Under the pieces are notes generated by a model. That model did no database searches. It had not been told where the DNA came from and saw nothing but the letters and a program-made list of their open reading frames with translations. A stretch of DNA of 8,417 nucleotides from DASYSA01 sp036003885 (lineage in GTDB: Bacteria; Acidobacteriota; Blastocatellia; UBA7656): contig DASYSA010000042.1 in NCBI GenBank assembly GCA_036003885.1, forward strand, positions 1-8,417, given 5' to 3'. The translations under genes were made by a program, and so were the position numbers. Below, in pieces: positions 6,501-8,417 of this stretch. Within the stretch, counting starts at the first letter, position 1, and each line of letters begins with the position of its first letter.

Positions 6501-6505
6501 TGAAA

Positions 6506-8275
6506 ATGAAAAGACTCTTTTTGCAGTTATTCATAACGGGGATGGCGGTTTTGGTTTGCCTGGGCAGTCATAACACCAGCGCCTCTCAAGAAGATTCAAC
6601 TCTGAACAACCAGGTGGCATGGGTAGCCTCTGATCATGCGTCTCCCTCTGGCGAATCTGAGTCAGGGAACTTCATACTCTACGAAAGCAACGGGGGAGTC
6701 GCCTGCAGGCAGGCCACCACCGAGGAGGCTCTGCTTCTTTCACGGCAAGACCGGAGTGATCAGTTGTTCCCAATCTCCCCTGTCAAAGAGTATTCGATAG
6801 TGAGTCAGGCAAAGGGGCTTCAAATTGTCTTGCGCGCCACACAACAGTTGGAAAGGTTCCCGGAAGCTAAGGCAGCCTTCCTGAAGTCTGCAGCTATCTG
6901 GACCGAGAAGATTCAAACACCCGTCACGATCGTAATAGATGTTGATTTCGGCCCAACGAATTTTGGCGAGCGCTGGGGACCCCAGATTCTGGGATCCACA
7001 AGCCCCCAGGAGATCACTTCGGATGCCTATCGGGCTGTTCGGGCTCAACTGATCGCGGGCGCGTCCGACGATCAGTCAAGGGCGATCTACAATTCGCTTC
7101 CGCCCGACACTCTGCCTACCGATATCGGCAGCACCACTACTATGAGAGCGCCGTCAGCGAACGCTCGGGCCCTGGGCTTACTTGATCCGGTCGCCGACCC
7201 CGATGGCAGGGAGAAGAACCTGGGTCGCCCGCCATCCATCGGTTTCAACAACGCGGTCGGATTTGACTACGATCCGAGCGATGGGATAGATGCCAATAAA
7301 GTTGATTTCGAAGCCGTCGCCGTCCACGAAATAGGTCATGCGCTGGGATTCATGTCGAGCGCCGACGAGGTCCACCAGGGCGACAATAAGGCGCCAATCT
7401 CGCTTTCTGTCTGGGACCTGTTCCGCGTGCGACCAGGCACGCGAGGCGATGCGCTCGCCACAGCGCCGCGGCTGTTGCTTGCCGGCGGCGAGCCGATGTA
7501 TAGCGTCGCAGGCCTTGAAGTACCCCTTTCGACTGGGCAAGTCGCCCGTGGCGGGGATGGCCGGAGCGTGTGGCATTGGAAAGATGACTCATTGATAGAC
7601 AATCGCTACATAGGAATCATGGAACCAGGGATCTCAACCGGCAAGCGACAGGTAATGACTGCGTACGATTTACTGGCGATAAAACTGATGGGCTACAAGC
7701 TCAGGTCGGGAATCGAGATCGCCCCTGAGATCGGCGAGCTTGCAGGAAGGATGCAGGATGATTTGCTCATCATCACTGGTCTTGCGGTCAACATCGAAAA
7801 TGATACGATTGAGGCTCAACTGAAGGTGCTCGATGATTCGGGCGCTGTGCTTGGGGAATACCCGCTCGCATCGTTCAATCCGGGTGAGATTTCGATCGCG
7901 GAAGTCGCGCTGCAGTTTAGCGGCATCAATCAGTGGCGGGGGGCAACGCACGCAAGCCTCACTCTGCTCGACGGACTCGGCAACCGCGGCGCGACCTTAA
8001 CAACCGGTATTTTGAAAGGGGACACGAATGGGCCGAACCTGGTAAGTGTATCTTTCGATGGAGGCGTCCTGAGAATCAAAGGGAAGCGAATGAGCGGGCA
8101 GCTCAGTCTTGAAGTAAACGGTGTGGCTGTGCAGATTCCTAACGTTACGCAGAAGGGCGCGAAGAAGGCGCAGGTAGTAGCGACTGCCGCGGAGCTGCAA
8201 CTAAGCAGCGGCCCAAACCGCGTCCGGGTTATCAGCAGCGGCGTCCGATCAAATGCAGTGATCCTGGGTCTCTAA
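6506..8275 (+). CDS. Secreted matrixin-like zinc metalloprotease with C-terminal Ig-like domain
   Basis: The 589-residue protein begins with a signal peptide (MKRLFLQLFITGMAVLVCLG, cleavage probably near NTSA at 23-26). Residues 110-400 are the protease. A helix pair with the strand TPVTIVIDVDFGP leads to DYDPSDGIDANKVDFEAVAV and the zinc motif HEIGHALGF (His274, Glu275, His278), with a Met-turn-like GIMEPGI at 370-376 and a final YDLLAIKLMGY. This layout matches the matrixin-like metzincins I know from acidobacterial genomes (NF038122-type family, from memory). The canonical third ligand of HExxHxxGxxH is Ser284 here, so another residue such as Asp287, His290 or His357 would have to complete the site. 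Residues 405-500 look like a beta sandwich. Residues 508-589 resemble the small IPT/Ig-like end domains of secreted proteins (SVSFDGGVLRIKGKRM ... NRVRVISSGVRSNAV). No PEP-CTERM or other sorting tail is present, so it is probably released or outer-surface bound. A hairpin follows the stop. Confidence 0.85.
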   Translation: MKRLFLQLFITGMAVLVCLGSHNTSASQEDSTLNNQVAWVASDHASPSGESESGNFILYESNGGVACRQATTEEALLLSRQDRSDQLFPISPVKEYSIVSQAKGLQIVLRATQQLERFPEAKAAFLKSAAIWTEKIQTPVTIVIDVDFGPTNFGERWGPQILGSTSPQEITSDAYRAVRAQLIAGASDDQSRAIYNSLPPDTLPTDIGSTTTMRAPSANARALGLLDPVADPDGREKNLGRPPSIGFNNAVGFDYDPSDGIDANKVDFEAVAVHEIGHALGFMSSADEVHQGDNKAPISLSVWDLFRVRPGTRGDALATAPRLLLAGGEPMYSVAGLEVPLSTGQVARGGDGRSVWHWKDDSLIDNRYIGIMEPGISTGKRQVMTAYDLLAIKLMGYKLRSGIEIAPEIGELAGRMQDDLLIITGLAVNIENDTIEAQLKVLDDSGAVLGEYPLASFNPGEISIAEVALQFSGINQWRGATHASLTLLDGLGNRGATLTTGILKGDTNGPNLVSVSFDGGVLRIKGKRMSGQLSLEVNGVAVQIPNVTQKGAKKAQVVATAAELQLSSGPNRVRVISSGVRSNAVILGL

Positions 8276-8289
8276 GCTGATAGGCTCGT

Positions 8290-8319
8290 GCAGGTTGGGG
8301 CGCAAGATTCCCAACCTGC
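8290..8319 (+). terminator. Perfect ten-base-stem hairpin after the metalloprotease gene
   Basis: GCAGGTTGGG (8290-8299) pairs perfectly with CCCAACCTGC (8310-8319) around a ten-base loop, 15 bases after the stop. No T run follows on either strand, so it is not a classical intrinsic terminator. It may act as a Rho-independent variant or an mRNA end-protecting stem, or be a copy of a dispersed hairpin repeat. It separates the protease gene from the next start at 8341. Confidence 0.45.
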
Positions 8320-8340
8320 CGCTTGTGAATGAGAAATACC

Positions 8341-8417
8341 ATGAAGGTTCCAATCTGGTTTTTGTTACTGGCTTCTGTCTTGTGGCCGAGCGATCTGGTT
8401 GTCGCTCAGCTCTCCCC
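8341..8417 (+). CDS. Exported protein, 5' end only
   Basis: The frame starts at ATG 8341 and is open to the window edge, giving 25 complete codons. The peptide is a typical signal sequence: MKVP, the hydrophobic core IWFLLLASVLW, then PSDLVVAQLSP with likely cleavage after VVA or AQ. The ribosome site is weak (GAGAAAT). Nothing of the mature protein is visible, so the function cannot be assigned. Confidence 0.6.
   Translation, partial: MKVPIWFLLLASVLWPSDLVVAQLS

Larger units (their letters stand above)
6058..6505. other. 448-base gap without a convincing gene
   Basis: Apart from the doubtful small frame at 6212-6391, nothing here can be called a gene. A 15-base inverted repeat, GAGTTCCACGAACTC, lies at 6085-6099, shortly after the regulator stop, and could be an operator or a weak hairpin. 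TTTGTGTCTCTGGGGTC around 6111-6127 resembles the TGTGTCTCTG-type dispersed repeats of environmental genomes, possibly a worn copy. The metalloprotease promoter must lie in the right half, but I could not fix its boxes. Confidence 0.5.

Noticed and set aside
6252..6503. 83-codon plus-strand frame
   Set aside because: Composition is rich in Ser and Arg with no motif or ribosome site, and it competes with other frames in the same gap.

Overview
The window looks like a chromosomal stretch of a moderately GC-rich, free-living bacterium with many secreted proteins. My best guess is Acidobacteriota, perhaps class Blastocatellia. That rests on the type of secreted matrixin-like protease with a C-terminal Ig-like domain, the fused redoxin/TlpA protein, the short secreted 'YTG...TFTLTID' protein, and dispersed palindromic repeats of the CACGAAT and GCGAAAT kinds. 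It is inference from family resemblance, with no marker gene to confirm it. All real genes are on the + strand. No RNA gene, CRISPR array, transposase or phage gene was seen.

Layout. Positions 1-245 hold the end of what looks like a c-type cytochrome. Its heme motifs fall in different reading frames, so it is broken or contains sequence errors. A GCGAAAT repeat cluster (248-413) follows and runs into the 5' end of a gene for an exported protein with two thioredoxin-fold domains (274-1527). A membrane-anchored HExxH...E peptidase-like protein (1527-2261) overlaps it by one base in a TGATG stop-start junction. Next come a 292-base spacer with part of a CACGAAT repeat and an 18-base-period direct repeat, then a well-initiated orphan gene of 438 residues (2554-3870). 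A second spacer carries a complete 71-base palindromic CACGAAT element. After it come a short exported protein (4151-4750), a seven-helix membrane protein with a cytoplasmic AraC-type DNA-binding domain (4933-6057), and a 448-base gap with no convincing gene. The window then has a large secreted metalloprotease (6506-8275), a perfect hairpin, and the first 25 codons of another exported protein (8341 to the edge).

How the genes relate. The first block (cytochrome remnant, redoxin/TlpA, membrane peptidase) fits thiol-redox and cytochrome-related work outside the cytoplasm, with the last two probably co-translated. The remaining genes are each preceded by their own spacer and may be separate transcription units. 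The membrane AraC-type regulator lies between two exported products and could control one or both, but no operator was identified. No known defence, biosynthetic or mobile system is visible. The most unusual features are repeat DNA apparently recruited as the N-terminus and signal peptide of the redoxin protein, and the orphan 438-residue protein.
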